From Bacillus nakamurai (GTDB taxonomy: Bacteria > Bacillota > Bacilli > Bacillales > Bacillaceae): 64,000 nucleotides of DNA. Numbering within the stretch: the stretch's first letter is position 1; the number at the start of each line of letters is the position of its first letter. The stretch lies in NCBI RefSeq assembly GCF_001584325.1, contig NZ_LSAZ01000010.1, positions 35,970 to 99,969 of the forward strand, in the 5' to 3' direction. This document shows positions 1 to 11,040 of this stretch, piece by piece. The notes below the pieces were generated by a model. It saw only the letters and a list, made by a program, of their open reading frames with translations. It made no database searches and was not told the DNA's origin. The translations under genes were made by a program, and so were the position numbers.

Positions 1-50
1 AAAACATGTCTAACGGAGATAAAATGAAAGAAGTCCGCGTAGAAGGTTAA
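1..50 (+). CDS. ppiB: Peptidyl-prolyl cis-trans isomerase PpiB, 3' end only
   Basis: The first 50 bases read in frame 3 as the last 15 residues of a protein ending in MKEVRVEG, then TAA at 48-50. This matches the C-terminus I remember for B. subtilis PpiB, a cytosolic cyclophilin that catalyses proline isomerisation during folding. The gene also sits where ppiB is expected, upstream of sipS and the rib operon. The start and catalytic core lie outside the window, so the call rests on a short tail plus synteny. Confidence 0.75.
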   Translation, partial: NMSNGDKMKEVRVEG

Positions 51-57
51 CGAAAGA

Positions 58-91
58 AATGCCCGCCCTTAAAAAGGCGGGCATTTTTTTG
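58..91 (+). terminator. Intrinsic terminator of ppiB
   Basis: A perfect 10-bp stem (58-67 pairs with 76-85, arms aatgcccgcc and ggcgggcatt) is followed by a run of T. It lies 8 bases after the ppiB stop codon. Confidence 0.9.
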
Positions 92-201
92 TACATGAAA
101 AATCTCATATGAAAAAAGTGAAATTATACATATATGAACACCCGTGACCCTTCTGGTATAGTGATAAAGACGGATCACATAAATGAAAAGAGGTAGAAAC
201 G

Positions 202-693
202 TTGGTTCAATCGGCAATCGCTCTATTTGTCATCATATGTATTGCACTTATAATTTGGTTCAGAGTAAAAAAAGGAAACCGGCCTATTAAAGGCGGAGGC
301 TTCGGCATCATCTCGCCGCTTATTATAAGCGTGATTGTTTTCTCCTTCAGTATCAGCCAGCTCATGAATATACCGGGAAAGCCATTTCATTTTCCCGCTT
401 ATTGGGAGCTCGCCATCGCCGGCCTGTTAGGGGGGCTTTTTGGCGCCGTCATGCTGCCGCAAACCGCTTATGAAATTCGTGAAGACGGGTTTGTCTACTC
501 AAAACGGAATAAAAACTTTAAATATGTCATTATCTCGATCATTGCAATTCGTATCGTGTTAAGCCAATATTTTAAAAATATTGATGCGGCAGAATTTGCG
601 GTATTAACAATGGAGCTGGCATTTGTGTACCTATGCATTTGGCGAATCGGAAGCTTCGTAAAATTCAGGAAAATCAGCAAAGCCGCCTTGTGA
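202..693 (+). CDS. CcdC-like (DUF1453-type) integral membrane protein
   Basis: A 163-residue membrane protein with about four hydrophobic segments (roughly residues 3-20, 34-54, 68-86 and 107-155) and short basic loops. The overall look fits the CcdC/DUF1453 family, whose founder is linked to cytochrome c maturation, but I cannot see a diagnostic catalytic motif, so the molecular function is open. The start is TTG at 202, preceded by a GAGGT-type ribosome site at about 189-194. It stands alone between the ppiB terminator and sipS. A functional link with the resABC cytochrome c genes 12 kb away is only a guess. Confidence 0.6.
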   Translation: MVQSAIALFVIICIALIIWFRVKKGNRPIKGGGFGIISPLIISVIVFSFSISQLMNIPGKPFHFPAYWELAIAGLLGGLFGAVMLPQTAYEIREDGFVYSKRNKNFKYVIISIIAIRIVLSQYFKNIDAAEFAVLTMELAFVYLCIWRIGSFVKFRKISKAAL

Positions 694-789
694 AAAAGAA
701 AAAAATGGATAACCCGCGTCGCCTTATTTGCCCTCTGTACAGGGATTCATGGTAAAATAAAAGGACCATAGCTAATGGGAGGAAATCAG

Positions 790-1350
790 TTGAAATCAGA
801 AAAAGAAAAAACTTCTAAAAAAAGCGCCGTACTAGATTGGACAAAAGCCATCATCATCGCTGTCATCCTGGCAGTGCTCATCCGCAACTTTTTATTTGCT
901 CCTTATGTCGTTGACGGTAAATCAATGAATCCGACCCTGGATGACCGCGAGAGGATTTTTGTCAATATGACGGTCAAATACATAAGCGAGTTTAAGCGGG
1001 GCCAAATCGTTGTCTTGAACGGCGAGAACGAGCACTATGTAAAACGCATTATCGGACTTCCCGGCGACACGGTGCAAATGAAAAACGACCAGCTGTACAT
1101 CAACGGAAAAAAAGTGTCCGAACCTTATTTGGCGGCTAATAAGAAAAAAGCGAAGCAAGACGGCTATGACCATTTAACGGATGACTTCGGTCCTGTCAAA
1201 GTGCCGGATGACAAGTATTTCGTGATGGGTGATAACCGCAGAGAATCTATGGACAGCCGCAACGGGCTCGGTCTTTTCACGAAAAAACAAATTGCCGGCA
1301 CAGCAAAATTCGTCTTCTTCCCGTTTAACGAAATACGCCAGACGAAGTGA
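790..1350 (+). CDS. sipS: Type I signal peptidase SipS
   Basis: Membrane-anchored signal peptidase that cleaves Sec- and Tat-type signal peptides outside the membrane. One N-terminal transmembrane segment (about residues 18-37) is followed by the S26 peptidase fold. The Ser/Lys dyad is visible: Ser45 in VDGKSMNPT and Lys85 in HYVKRIIGLPGD. The MGDNRRESMDSR box is present near residue 150. I start at TTG 790, giving 186 residues, because the upstream in-frame ATG at 775 overlaps the GGGAGG ribosome site at 777-782. The length fits B. subtilis SipS (184). The gene is monocistronic and ends in a strong terminator. Confidence 0.93.
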   Translation: MKSEKEKTSKKSAVLDWTKAIIIAVILAVLIRNFLFAPYVVDGKSMNPTLDDRERIFVNMTVKYISEFKRGQIVVLNGENEHYVKRIIGLPGDTVQMKNDQLYINGKKVSEPYLAANKKKAKQDGYDHLTDDFGPVKVPDDKYFVMGDNRRESMDSRNGLGLFTKKQIAGTAKFVFFPFNEIRQTK

Positions 1351-1357
1351 CACACCT

Positions 1358-1392
1358 AGCAGTTTTCTTTTATAGAAAACTGCTTTTTTTTA
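1358..1392 (+). terminator. Intrinsic terminator of sipS
   Basis: An 11-bp stem, agcagttttct (1358-1368) with agaaaactgct (1374-1384), continues into a T-rich tract 8 bases after the sipS stop. Confidence 0.9.
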
Positions 1393-1594
1393 TAAATTTT
1401 CGTCCTCACCCTCAAAAACAGAACATAAATTCGTATATCTATAAAATAGATAGAAAGTTTTACAGATAGATGAAACATATTCCCTTTACGGAACGTTATA
1501 TGAATAATTCTTTAGGGAACAACGGTTTTCTATTCATGAAAAAAAGGAATATTACATAATAATGAATAGATTGATATGCGCTGGAGGTTGGAAA

Positions 1595-1939
1595 ATGGGA
1601 AGAATAAAAACAAAGTTAACCATTTTAGTTGTGCTTCTGCTTTTATTGGCGGGCGGCTTCATGGTGATAAACGATATTGAGCTGAAAGACGTGCCGACTG
1701 CAATCGGACAAACCCTGTCCCAGGAAAAAGAAGAATATACGACGAAAACATACAAAATTACGAAAATAGACGGCTCTGATTATCACGGCACGGCAGCAAA
1801 CGGGACAAAAATTATTTTTAACGGAGATAAGCTGCAGCAAGATCTTTCCGATATTAAAGAAGGAGATAAAATCAAAGCTTATTTCAGCAAATCCAACCGG
1901 ATTGACGGTTTGCTGAAGGTCGTCAAAGTAAATGAATAA
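1595..1939 (+). CDS. ypuD: Small membrane-anchored protein, YpuD-like
   Basis: A 114-residue protein with one N-terminal signal-anchor (about residues 6-26), then a hydrophilic domain containing KIDGSDYHGTA and EGDKIKAYFS, which may form a small beta-barrel outside the membrane. It resembles what I remember as B. subtilis YpuD, a protein of unknown function near sipS. The start at ATG 1595 follows a TGGAGG site at 1582-1587; an in-frame ATG at 1562 has no ribosome site. It has its own terminator. The neighbourhood suggests a membrane role but shows no mechanism. The symbol is from memory and less certain than the gene. Confidence 0.7.
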   Translation: MGRIKTKLTILVVLLLLLAGGFMVINDIELKDVPTAIGQTLSQEKEEYTTKTYKITKIDGSDYHGTAANGTKIIFNGDKLQQDLSDIKEGDKIKAYFSKSNRIDGLLKVVKVNE

Positions 1940-1944
1940 CGAAC

Positions 1945-1982
1945 GGCGCCTCTTATGTAAAAAGGGCGCTTTTTCTTTTTTC
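1945..1982 (+). terminator. Terminator after the YpuD-like gene
   Basis: Arms gcgcc (1946-1950) and ggcgc (1965-1969) enclose a 14-base loop and are followed by a T-rich tract. The stem is short, but the place directly after a stop codon is right. Confidence 0.7.
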
Positions 1983-2005
1983 TAAAAATTTTAAGTGTTT
2001 ATTCA

Positions 2006-2034
2006 TTGCGCCTTCTGTGAAGGATCGTTATAAT
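2006..2034 (+). promoter_or_regulatory. SigA-type promoter of the riboflavin operon
   Basis: TTGCGC (2006-2011), a 17-base spacer and a perfect TATAAT (2029-2034) lie about 30 bases upstream of the FMN riboswitch, the position expected for the main rib operon promoter. Confidence 0.8.
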
Positions 2035-2063
2035 AGCGACTAAGGACAAAAAAATATTGATTG

Positions 2064-2210
2064 TATCCTTCGGGGCTGGGTGAAAATCCCGACCGGCGGT
2101 AATAAGGCGCTCTGCTGCGCTTTACAGCCCGTGACCCGTATGCATTCGCATACGGTGGATTCAGTGAAAAGCTGAAGCCGACAGTGAAAGTCTGGATGGG
2201 AGAAGGATGA
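2064..2210 (+). promoter_or_regulatory. FMN riboswitch (RFN element) of the rib operon
   Basis: The conserved RFN blocks occur in order: cttcggggctgggtgaaaat, cccgaccggcggt, a variable hairpin (ctctgctgcgc region and the gcatt/cgcatac arm), then gccgacagtgaaagtctgga and gggagaaggatg. FMN binding to this fold stabilises the downstream terminator at 2271-2306 and shuts off ribDE-ribBA-ribHT. The closing P1 helix pairs the bases around tatcctt (2064-2070) with agaaggatga (2201-2210). Confidence 0.97.
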
Positions 2211-2270
2211 GAGAAGCTATGCAAAAATAATTATGTTGTATAGTCTTATTTCTTATGGATAAAAAATGGC

Positions 2271-2306
2271 AAAGCCCCGAACTGTGTAAACATTCGGGGC
2301 TTTTTT
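2271..2306 (+). terminator. Riboswitch-controlled terminator before ribD
   Basis: A perfect 11-bp stem, aaagccccgaa (2271-2281) with ttcggggcttt (2293-2303), is followed by T residues. It lies between the RFN element and the ribD ribosome site, so it is the expression platform of the FMN switch. Confidence 0.93.
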
Positions 2307-2323
2307 GACGCCAAATTGCGTAA

Positions 2324-4085
<1,762 letters not shown>

Positions 4086-4099
4086 AGAGGGAGATCGAT

Positions 4100-5296
4100 A
4101 TGTTTCATCCGATAGAAGAAGCGTTAGAAGCACTGAAAAAAGGCGAAGTCATCATCGTTGTCGATGATGAAGACAGAGAAAACGAAGGAGATTTCGTAGC
4201 GCTTGCTGAGCATGCTGCGCCAGAAGTGGTGAATTTTATGGCAACACACGGAAGAGGTTTGATCTGCACGCCGCTTTGTGAAGACATCGCAGCTCGCCTA
4301 GATCTTTATCCGATGGTGGATCATAATACCGATTCCCACCAGACCGCTTTTACGGTAAGCATCGACCACAGGCTGACAAAAACGGGAATCAGTGCGCAAG
4401 AACGTTCACTTACCATTCAGGCGCTGCTTGATGAAGAATCAGTATCTGCTGATTTTCAGCGGCCCGGACATATTTTCCCGTTAATCGCAAAAAAAGGCGG
4501 TGTCCTGAAGCGGGCGGGCCACACGGAAGCGGCGGTTGACCTTGCGGAAGCCTGCGGGTCGAAAGGAGCCGGAGTCATCTGTGAAATTATGAATGAAGAC
4601 GGCACGATGGCCCGAGTTCCCGAATTAGCTGAAATCGCTAACCGGCATCAGTTAAAAATGATTACGATTAAAGATTTAATAGAGTACCGCTACAACATGA
4701 CAACGCTTGTCAACAGAGAAGTTGAGATTACGCTTCCGACTGACTTCGGTACTTTTAGCGTTTACGGATACACAAACGAAGTAGACGGAAAAGAGCATCT
4801 CGCATTTGTAATGGGTGATGTGCCATTTAATGAGGAGCCCGTTCTGGTCAGAGTGCATTCAGAGTGTCTGACGGGAGACGTGTTTGCTTCCCATCGCTGT
4901 GATTGCGGGCCTCAGCTGCACGCAGCGCTTGCGCAAATTGCTGAAGAAGGCAGGGGGGTCTTATTGTATTTGCGCCAGGAAGGGAGAGGCATCGGGTTAA
5001 TTAACAAATTAAAAGCATATCAATTGCAAGAACAAGGGTATGACACGGTTGAAGCCAATGAGGCGCTCGGCTTCCTGCCTGATTTGCGCAATTACGGCAT
5101 CGGCGCTCAAATACTCCGTGATTTAGGGGTTCAGAATATGAAGCTTCTGACAAATAATCCCCGGAAAATCGCCGGCCTTGAAGGATACGGCCTCAGCATT
5201 TCCGAGCGGGTGGCGCTTCAAATGGAAGCAAAAGAGCATAACAAACAATATTTGCAAACCAAAATGGAAAAACTCGGACACCTGCTTCATTTCTAA
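4100..5296 (+). CDS. ribA: Bifunctional DHBP synthase / GTP cyclohydrolase II (RibBA)
   Basis: Makes both precursors of riboflavin. The N-terminal domain (about 1-200) is 3,4-dihydroxy-2-butanone 4-phosphate synthase, with the acidic [10 protein letters not shown] motif at residues 22-31. The C-terminal domain (about 205-398) is GTP cyclohydrolase II, with the zinc cysteines in [17 protein letters not shown] and the [10 protein letters not shown] motif. The length of 398 equals the B. subtilis enzyme. ATG 4100 follows GAGGGAGAT. It lies 14 bases after ribE in the same operon. Confidence 0.97.
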   Translation: MFHPIEEALEALKKGEVIIVVDDEDRENEGDFVALAEHAAPEVVNFMATHGRGLICTPLCEDIAARLDLYPMVDHNTDSHQTAFTVSIDHRLTKTGISAQERSLTIQALLDEESVSADFQRPGHIFPLIAKKGGVLKRAGHTEAAVDLAEACGSKGAGVICEIMNEDGTMARVPELAEIANRHQLKMITIKDLIEYRYNMTTLVNREVEITLPTDFGTFSVYGYTNEVDGKEHLAFVMGDVPFNEEPVLVRVHSECLTGDVFASHRCDCGPQLHAALAQIAEEGRGVLLYLRQEGRGIGLINKLKAYQLQEQGYDTVEANEALGFLPDLRNYGIGAQILRDLGVQNMKLLTNNPRKIAGLEGYGLSISERVALQMEAKEHNKQYLQTKMEKLGHLLHF

Positions 5297-5328
5297 AAAC
5301 AAAACACACAAAAAAGGATGGATATCAT

Positions 5329-5793
5329 ATGAATATTATACAAGGAAACCTAGTTGGAACAGGACTTAAAATCGGAATCGTCGTCGGCAGATTTAATGAA
5401 TTTATTACAAGCAAGCTGTTAAGCGGCGCGGAAGATACATTGCTTCGCCACGGTGTAGAGTCAGGCGATATTGACGTTGCCTGGGTGCCGGGAGCATTTG
5501 AAATTCCGTTTGCGGCGAAAAAAATGGCGGAAACGAAAAAATACGATGCCGTCATTACACTCGGCACGGTCATCAGAGGAGCGACAACGCATTACGACTA
5601 TGTCTGCAACGAAGCCGCGAAAGGAATTGCGCAGGCAGGAAGCGCGGCGGGCGTGCCGGTTATTTTCGGCATCGTGACAACGGAAACCATTGAACAAGCC
5701 ATCGAGCGAGCCGGTACAAAGGCCGGAAATAAGGGGGCAGATTGCGCAGTATCCGCCATCGAAATGGCAAATTTAAACCGTTCATTTGAATAA
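5329..5793 (+). CDS. ribH: 6,7-dimethyl-8-ribityllumazine synthase RibH
   Basis: Condenses the ribityl-pyrimidine with 3,4-dihydroxy-2-butanone 4-phosphate to make lumazine. In Bacillus the 60-mer forms an icosahedral capsid that can enclose RibE trimers. The 154-residue length is typical. Visible motifs include VGRFNEFI near residue 21, the WVPGAFEIP loop at about 50 and the [19 protein letters not shown] phosphate and substrate region ([10 protein letters not shown]) near 84. A GGATGG ribosome site precedes ATG 5329. It is the fourth gene of the operon. Confidence 0.97.
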   Translation: MNIIQGNLVGTGLKIGIVVGRFNEFITSKLLSGAEDTLLRHGVESGDIDVAWVPGAFEIPFAAKKMAETKKYDAVITLGTVIRGATTHYDYVCNEAAKGIAQAGSAAGVPVIFGIVTTETIEQAIERAGTKAGNKGADCAVSAIEMANLNRSFE

Positions 5794-5829
5794 TTTGATG
5801 AAAAGAGTTTAAAACCGCGGCGAAAATGA

Positions 5830-6283
<454 letters not shown>

Positions 6284-6344
6284 GGAAGGCTAAAGCGCCT
6301 TCCGGTTCCAAAGCTCGAAACGGCAATCCTGTTTCGGGCTTTGG
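6284..6344 (+). terminator. Two hairpins after ribT
   Basis: Stem ggaaggc (6284-6290) with gccttcc (6297-6303) begins on the ribT stop codon. A longer one, ccaaagctcgaaac (6308-6321) with gtttcgggctttgg (6331-6344), follows at once. Neither has a long T-run, so termination probably finishes at the next hairpin. Confidence 0.55.
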
Positions 6345-6358
6345 TTGTTTATACGAAA

Positions 6359-6391
6359 ACAGAGGCTTGCGGTCAGCCTCTGTTTTTTTTT
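6359..6391. terminator. Bidirectional terminator between ribT and ypuF
   Basis: A perfect 9-bp stem, acagaggct (6359-6367) with agcctctgt (6374-6382), is followed by nine T on the plus strand. On the minus strand it is followed by a weaker T-rich stretch. It separates the rib operon from the convergent ypuF, whose stop codon (6373-6375) overlaps the stem. Confidence 0.85.
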
Positions 6392-6897
6392 CTTCTCTCG
6401 ATTTCCCGATTGCGTTCCATGATGACATCTGTCCTGTCCCGCAGGCGATGCTTATTGATAAGAAAGGTATCGGTTAATATGCTGTTTTGCCCCCACGTAT
6501 ATCCTTTCCGGCGGCATTCTGCAAGACATGCTTCCTTCAGGTTTTCATCGATAATCGGCAGCATGACGCTTTTATACGGTGAGCCTGCTTCTATATCGTC
6601 TGACAGCGATTCGATCAGCTCAATCAGCCGCGGATAACTCAGTCCGAGAGAACGGACAGCCTGTTCTTCAGACCGCAGAATGCGTAAGCTGCTGGCTATC
6701 AGCCGTTTGGCCCCGGTTTGATTTTGCCTCCGCTGATGGTATAAAGCGACGGCAAGCTGAATCAGTCCGACCCAATACATGTTTCGCTCCTTAGGCGGAC
6801 TTTCTTTCCAATATTCCTCTAACAGTTCATGACATTCAAAATAATCTCTTGTTGCGTGAAATTCGGCCAAAAAGCCGATATAAGCTTTTGGATACAA
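6373..6897 (-). CDS. ypuF: DUF309 protein YpuF
   Basis: A 174-residue protein of the DUF309 family, recognised by the N-terminal FHATRDYFECHELLEEYW pattern (about residues 13-30) and YWVGLIQLAVALYHQRR (about 41-57). The conserved His/Glu set suggests a metal or ligand site, but no activity is established that I can name. The predicted structure is all helical. The TTG start at 6897 follows an AAAGGGGGAA site. It is convergent with ribT and lies downstream of a tiny minus-strand gene at 6985-7074. Confidence 0.85.
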   Translation of the reverse strand: MYPKAYIGFLAEFHATRDYFECHELLEEYWKESPPKERNMYWVGLIQLAVALYHQRRQNQTGAKRLIASSLRILRSEEQAVRSLGLSYPRLIELIESLSDDIEAGSPYKSVMLPIIDENLKEACLAECRRKGYTWGQNSILTDTFLINKHRLRDRTDVIMERNREIERRKKNRG

Positions 6898-6984
6898 GCC
6901 GCTTCCCCCTTTTATGCTAAGCCTAGTGTAACACAGCGCAAATAAAAGGAAAAAAGAGCGGCTTGATTTCTGCTTCCTGCCGGA

Positions 6985-7074
6985 CTAGCAGATGAAAGAC
7001 GCTCCTACAACGACGAGCAAAATGAACAGAACGACAATTAATGCAAATCCTCCGCCGAACCAAGCTCCATCCAT
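6985..7074 (-). CDS. 29-residue YjcZ-family sporulation protein
   Basis: The minus strand encodes a 29-residue peptide starting MDGAWFGGGFALIVVLF and ending VVVGASFIC, then TAG (6985-6987). A short aromatic/glycine head (WFGGGF) followed by a single hydrophobic helix rich in V, I and L is the hallmark of the YjcZ/SscA-type peptides found in Bacillus spores. An AGGGAGG ribosome site lies 10 bases upstream of the ATG at 7074. Upstream, the minus strand carries CATATGATA, which fits the SigK-type -10 pattern CATANNNTA, though a clear -35 is missing. A single membrane helix is expected. Confidence 0.8.
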   Translation of the reverse strand: MDGAWFGGGFALIVVLFILLVVVGASFIC

Positions 7075-7198
7075 GTACAATCAGCCTCCCTTTGTTTCAT
7101 GTTTACACGAGTATCATATGTATATCCGCCTTTGTAGGTATAGGCGGGTATCTTCTTTTTCAGTATTTTCTAAATAACAGAGCCCGTTTATAAAAGTA

Positions 7199-7228
7199 TT
7201 GGACGAGAGCATTTTGGTGGATTATACT
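7199..7228 (+). promoter_or_regulatory. Candidate SigA promoter of scpAB
   Basis: TTGGAC (7199-7204), an 18-base spacer and TATACT (7223-7228), about 50 bases upstream of the scpA start. Confidence 0.65.
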
Positions 7229-7281
7229 AAAGGGTAGCCAGTTTTTCCGGCAATGAGAGTGATATTGAAAATGGTGAGATA

Positions 7282-8037
7282 ATGGTAGAATATCAAGTGA
7301 AAATTGATACGTTTGAAGGCCCATTGGACCTGCTGCTTCATTTAATTAACCGTCTGGAAATCGACATATACGACATACCCGTGGCAACCATTACAGAACA
7401 ATATTTATTATATGTACATACAATGCAAGTGCTTGAGCTTGACGTAGCCAGCGAATATTTAGTCATGGCGGCGACTTTGCTCAGCATTAAAAGCAGAATG
7501 CTGCTTCCGAAACAAGAAGAAGAGCTTTTTGAAGATGAAATGCTTGAAGAAGAAGACCCTCGCGATGAGCTGATTGAAAAGCTGATTGAGTATAGAAAAT
7601 ATAAAAGCGCTGCGAAGTATTTAAAAGAGCGGGAAGAGGAAAGGCAAAAATCTTTTACAAAGCCGCCGAGTGACTTAAGTGAGTATGCGAAAGAAATGAA
7701 ACAGACGGAGCAGAAACTGTCGGTTACCGTCTATGATATGATCGGCGCGTTTCAAAAGGTTCTCCAGCGGAAAAAAATCACGCGTCCGAAAGAAACGACC
7801 ATTGCAAGACAGGAAATACCGATTGAAGAGAGAATGAACGAAATCGTAAAAAGCCTTAAGACGGCGGGAAAAAGAATGAACTTTATGGAGCTTTTTCCGT
7901 ATGAGCAAAAAGACCATCTTGTCGTGACTTTTTTAGCCGTTCTTGAGCTGATGAAAAATCAGCTGATCCTGATTGAGCAGGAAGAAAACTTTTCAGATAT
8001 ATACATTACGGGGAGTGAATCCATTCATGGCGCTTGA
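7282..8037 (+). CDS. scpA: Segregation and condensation protein ScpA (kleisin)
   Basis: The kleisin subunit that bridges the SMC heads in the Smc-ScpAB condensin, needed for chromosome compaction and origin segregation. The N-terminal kleisin helices are visible in [20 protein letters not shown] (about residues 11-30), an acidic middle with [13 protein letters not shown], and a C-terminal winged helix ending near residue 240. The 251 residues equal the B. subtilis length. ATG 7282 follows GGTGAGAT. It overlaps scpB by 11 bases. Confidence 0.96.
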   Translation: MVEYQVKIDTFEGPLDLLLHLINRLEIDIYDIPVATITEQYLLYVHTMQVLELDVASEYLVMAATLLSIKSRMLLPKQEEELFEDEMLEEEDPRDELIEKLIEYRKYKSAAKYLKEREEERQKSFTKPPSDLSEYAKEMKQTEQKLSVTVYDMIGAFQKVLQRKKITRPKETTIARQEIPIEERMNEIVKSLKTAGKRMNFMELFPYEQKDHLVVTFLAVLELMKNQLILIEQEENFSDIYITGSESIHGA

Positions 8038-8620
8038 TATCGTGAATTGGAAAGCAATTGTGGAGGCCCTGCTGTATGCGGCGGGTGATGAAGGGCTGAC
8101 TAAAAAGCAATTAGTAACGGTGCTTGAAATAGAAGAGGCGGAACTGGCCGGAATAATGGAAGAAGTCGCAGCACAGTACAAGGAAGAAAACAGAGGCATC
8201 GAGCTTACTGAGTATGCGGATACGTATATGCTTTCAACGAAAAAAGAGTTCGTTCCATATTTGAAAAAATTAATTGAAGTGCCGTCAAAAGGGTTATCCC
8301 AGGCTTCGTTAGAAGTGCTGGCGATTGTTTCTTACAGACAGCCGATCACACGGGCGGAAATTGAAGATATCCGGGGAGTGAAATCAGAACGGATTTTGCA
8401 CAGCCTCGTGTCAAAAGCGCTGCTGTGTGAAGTCGGGCGCGCTGACGGTCCCGGCCGGGCGATATTATACGGCACGACATCGGTGTTTCTTGAACAATTC
8501 GGTTTGAAAACATTGGACGAACTGCCGCCATTGCCTGAGCATGGGGAAGAAGACGTTCTTCAAGAGGAAGCCGATTTATTCTTTGAAAACTTCAACCAAA
8601 CTTTTGAGGATATAAAATAA
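8027..8620 (+). CDS. scpB: Segregation and condensation protein ScpB
   Basis: Winged-helix partner of ScpA in the Smc condensin complex. The 197-residue protein has two winged-helix domains: the first begins [21 protein letters not shown] (split, about residues 7-25), and the second has [23 protein letters not shown], which is highly conserved (about 95-117). I start at ATG 8027 with GGGGAGTG at 8010-8016; this matches the family length, while the open frame runs further upstream inside scpA. The overlap implies translational coupling. Confidence 0.96.
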   Translation: MALDIVNWKAIVEALLYAAGDEGLTKKQLVTVLEIEEAELAGIMEEVAAQYKEENRGIELTEYADTYMLSTKKEFVPYLKKLIEVPSKGLSQASLEVLAIVSYRQPITRAEIEDIRGVKSERILHSLVSKALLCEVGRADGPGRAILYGTTSVFLEQFGLKTLDELPPLPEHGEEDVLQEEADLFFENFNQTFEDIK

Positions 8621-8657
8621 TAGCAGTTTTTCATCATACGATAGTAGGGAAAGGCCA

Positions 8658-9194
8658 TTGATGAATGACGCAAGATACGAAGTACAAGAGAGGAAGGAAA
8701 CGGACAGAATGGGAAATTCGATTGTGAGGGCCCATACAGAAGAAACAGGCGAATTTTTAGCCAAGGTTGTCACGATGGTCAGCAGCTATTTAAACCATAC
8801 AACATTACCGGATATGCAGGCTTCCGGAGGTGCGGATGAGGCGTATTGCCGGGACGTGCTCAGTGTTCTGAGAAGAATGACCGTCTTTTGCGAAGGTGCC
8901 CAGGAGGCCTGCCGCCGGCTCTTAATCCAGGAGCCGTTTCAAGAGGCAAGTGCGGAAAAAATGCTTTTTAAAGTGTATCATCAGTGCGTAGAAGAATTTT
9001 TTATGCCCAAAAAAGATACGTGGTATGAAAACAGCCGTGCGGCTTATACAGACCAAAGCGCCATTCAATTTTATCAGCACGTGCCGGACTCACTGCAGAG
9101 CTTGCTTTTGGCGCTCAGCCGGGATTTTCTGCACATGCGGGAAGAACTGGCGCAATATGAAGCCTCAGGTTCAAATATCGCTTCTGTCAGATAA
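8658..9194 (+). CDS. ypuI: YpuI-type protein of unknown function
   Basis: A soluble, helix-rich protein of 178 residues (start at TTG 8658, next codon ATG). An alternative start, ATG 8709 (MGNSIVRAHTEET), has a better GAGGAAGGA ribosome site and would give 161 residues. I recognise it as ypuI by its place between scpB and dacB and by general resemblance. A run of conserved-looking residues YHQCVEEFF / ENSRAAYT lies near residues 110-130. I see no catalytic motif, signal peptide or membrane segment. It has its own terminator. Confidence 0.8.
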   Translation: MMNDARYEVQERKETDRMGNSIVRAHTEETGEFLAKVVTMVSSYLNHTTLPDMQASGGADEAYCRDVLSVLRRMTVFCEGAQEACRRLLIQEPFQEASAEKMLFKVYHQCVEEFFMPKKDTWYENSRAAYTDQSAIQFYQHVPDSLQSLLLALSRDFLHMREELAQYEASGSNIASVR

Positions 9195-9223
9195 AAACTC
9201 TCCCATACCGGGGGAGTTTTTTT
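9194..9223 (+). terminator. Terminator of ypuI
   Basis: Arms aaactctccc and gggggagttt around 9195-9219, with a short loop and a T-run to 9223, begin at the ypuI stop codon. Confidence 0.85.
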
Positions 9224-9247
9224 ATGCTGAACAGATATAAATGTTAT

Positions 9248-9275
9248 TCATAAGTCATGGACATGCGCATAAACT
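9248..9275 (+). promoter_or_regulatory. Candidate SigE promoter of dacB-spmAB
   Basis: TCATAAG (9248-9254), a 13-base spacer and CATAAACT (9268-9275) fit the mother-cell SigE pattern (KCATATT / CATACAMT) with mismatches. dacB is a known SigE-controlled gene in B. subtilis, which supports the call. Confidence 0.6.
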
Positions 9276-9306
9276 TGTACAAACCACAACAAGGACGTGA
9301 GCATTC

Positions 9307-10458
9307 ATGCGCTTTCTAAAAAAAGCTGTTGTATTCCTTCTGACTTTTATTTTTTTTCTTTCTATCATAGACGGCAATACAGCACATGCCCAAATACATG
9401 TCAGCGCAAAAAGCGCGATTATTATTGACGGAGCATCAGGCAGGGTTTTATTTGCAAAAGATGAACACCATAAGCGGCGGATCGCAAGCATTACCAAAAT
9501 CATGACAGCCGTACTTGCAATTGAATCGGGAAAGATGGAAGAGACCGTCACGATTTCTCCCAACGCCGTGAAAACGGAAGGTTCAGCGATTTATCTGCAG
9601 CCAGGACAAAAGGTTAAGCTGAAGGACCTCGTCTACGGGCTCATGCTGAGGTCAGGAAATGACGCCGCTGCAGCGATTGCTGAGTATGTGGGCGGCAGCC
9701 TTGACGGATTTGTATTTATGATGAATCAAAAAGCGGAGCAAATCGGAATGGAAAATACGAAATTCCAAAATCCCCACGGGCTGGACGACCATGAAAATTT
9801 ATATTCAACCGCTTACGACATGGCGCTTTTGACAAAGTATGCAATGAAAATCAAAGACTATCGGACCGTCTCGGGAACAAAAGTGTATAAAGCCGAAACG
9901 ATGGACCGGGTGTGGAGGAATAAAAATAAGCTGCTGACGGGGCTTTACCCTTACAGTACAGGCGGGAAAACGGGCTTTACGAAAATTGCAAGGCGGACTT
10001 TGGTCTCGACCGCTTCAAAAGACGGCACTGATCTGATCACGGTCACTATTAATGATCCGGACGATTGGGATGACCATATGAATATGTTTAACTATGTATT
10101 TGAACATTATAAAACATATATCGTCGCCAAAAAAGGAGAAATACCGAAGCTGAAAAACACATTTTACGGAAAACACGCCTTTATCAGCCGCGATGTCCGC
10201 TACCTATTAAAAGAAGACGAAATCGAAGATGTCAAAATCAGCACCACCTTGATCAAGCCGAAAAAAGCCTGGAAAAAAGACGCGTCATTAATTCCTGATG
10301 TCGTCGGTCAGATGACTGTCATGCACAAGGGGGAAATCATCGCCAAACTGCCGGTCTATTACGAAAATGAACGCCGTAAAAAACCGAAAAAACACTTCAT
10401 CGAAACATTTACGAGCCTGTTTATGAGCGCTGTGGGCGGGGCAAAATGGTCAATTTAA
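9307..10458 (+). CDS. dacB: D-alanyl-D-alanine carboxypeptidase DacB (PBP5*)
   Basis: Mother-cell penicillin-binding protein that trims peptide side chains and so limits cross-linking in spore cortex peptidoglycan. It has a Sec signal peptide (basic MRFLKK, hydrophobic core, AHA-Q cleavage near residue 28), the three active-site boxes Ser61-Ile-Thr-Lys64, SGN (in LRSGND) and KTG (in GGKTGFT), and a basic C-terminal tail that fits membrane attachment. The 383-residue length fits the family. It overlaps spmA by 13 bases and forms an operon with spmA and spmB, all of which act on spore core dehydration. Confidence 0.95.
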   Translation: MRFLKKAVVFLLTFIFFLSIIDGNTAHAQIHVSAKSAIIIDGASGRVLFAKDEHHKRRIASITKIMTAVLAIESGKMEETVTISPNAVKTEGSAIYLQPGQKVKLKDLVYGLMLRSGNDAAAAIAEYVGGSLDGFVFMMNQKAEQIGMENTKFQNPHGLDDHENLYSTAYDMALLTKYAMKIKDYRTVSGTKVYKAETMDRVWRNKNKLLTGLYPYSTGGKTGFTKIARRTLVSTASKDGTDLITVTINDPDDWDDHMNMFNYVFEHYKTYIVAKKGEIPKLKNTFYGKHAFISRDVRYLLKEDEIEDVKISTTLIKPKKAWKKDASLIPDVVGQMTVMHKGEIIAKLPVYYENERRKKPKKHFIETFTSLFMSAVGGAKWSI

Positions 10459-11036
10459 TCTGGGTCGGCCTGACGGTGATCGGACTTGTATTTGCGATGT
10501 ATAACGGAACCCTGCCGGATGTGAATGAAGCTGTTTTCAAAGGGGCTAAAGAAGCGGTGACGATCTCATTCGGACTGATGAGCGTCCTCGTTTTCTGGCT
10601 TGGACTGATGAAAATAGCCGAACAGTCGGGGCTTTTGGATATATTCAGCAGAATATGCCGCCCGTTTATTTCAAAGCTCTTTCCTGATATTCCGCCTGAC
10701 CACCCGGCAATGGGATATATTTTATCCAATTTGATGGCAAACTTTTTCGGATTGGGAAATGCCGCGACCCCGCTTGGCATTAAAGCGATGGAACAAATGA
10801 AAAAGCTGAACGGAAACCGCACGGAGGCCAGCCGCTCCATGATTACCTTTTTGGCGGTGAATACATCAAGCATTACATTGATTCCGACAACCGTAATCGC
10901 CGTGCGAATGGCTTATTCGGCAAAGGCGCCGACCGATATCGTCGGACCGACCATTTTAGCGACCCTGATATCAGGAATCGGCGCGATTTTGATCGACCGC
11001 TATTTCTGCTATCGCCGCAAAAAGAAGGGGAGGTAA
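10446..11036 (+). CDS. spmA: Spore maturation protein SpmA
   Basis: A 196-residue integral membrane protein with about five hydrophobic segments, from the nucleoside-recognition (Gate) domain family. Loss of SpmA/SpmB in B. subtilis gives poorly dehydrated, heat-sensitive spores; the transported or gated molecule is not known. The conserved stretch [17 protein letters not shown] (about residues 99-115) is visible. The start lies inside the end of dacB and the next gene, spmB, follows after four bases, so the three are co-translated. Confidence 0.94.
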   Translation: MVNLIWVGLTVIGLVFAMYNGTLPDVNEAVFKGAKEAVTISFGLMSVLVFWLGLMKIAEQSGLLDIFSRICRPFISKLFPDIPPDHPAMGYILSNLMANFFGLGNAATPLGIKAMEQMKKLNGNRTEASRSMITFLAVNTSSITLIPTTVIAVRMAYSAKAPTDIVGPTILATLISGIGAILIDRYFCYRRKKKGR

Positions 11037-11040
11037 GCGA

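Noticed and set aside
6992..7177. 61-codon plus-strand frame near ypuF
   Set aside because: It is opposite the 29-residue YjcZ-type gene, which has the better ribosome site and a recognisable family pattern.
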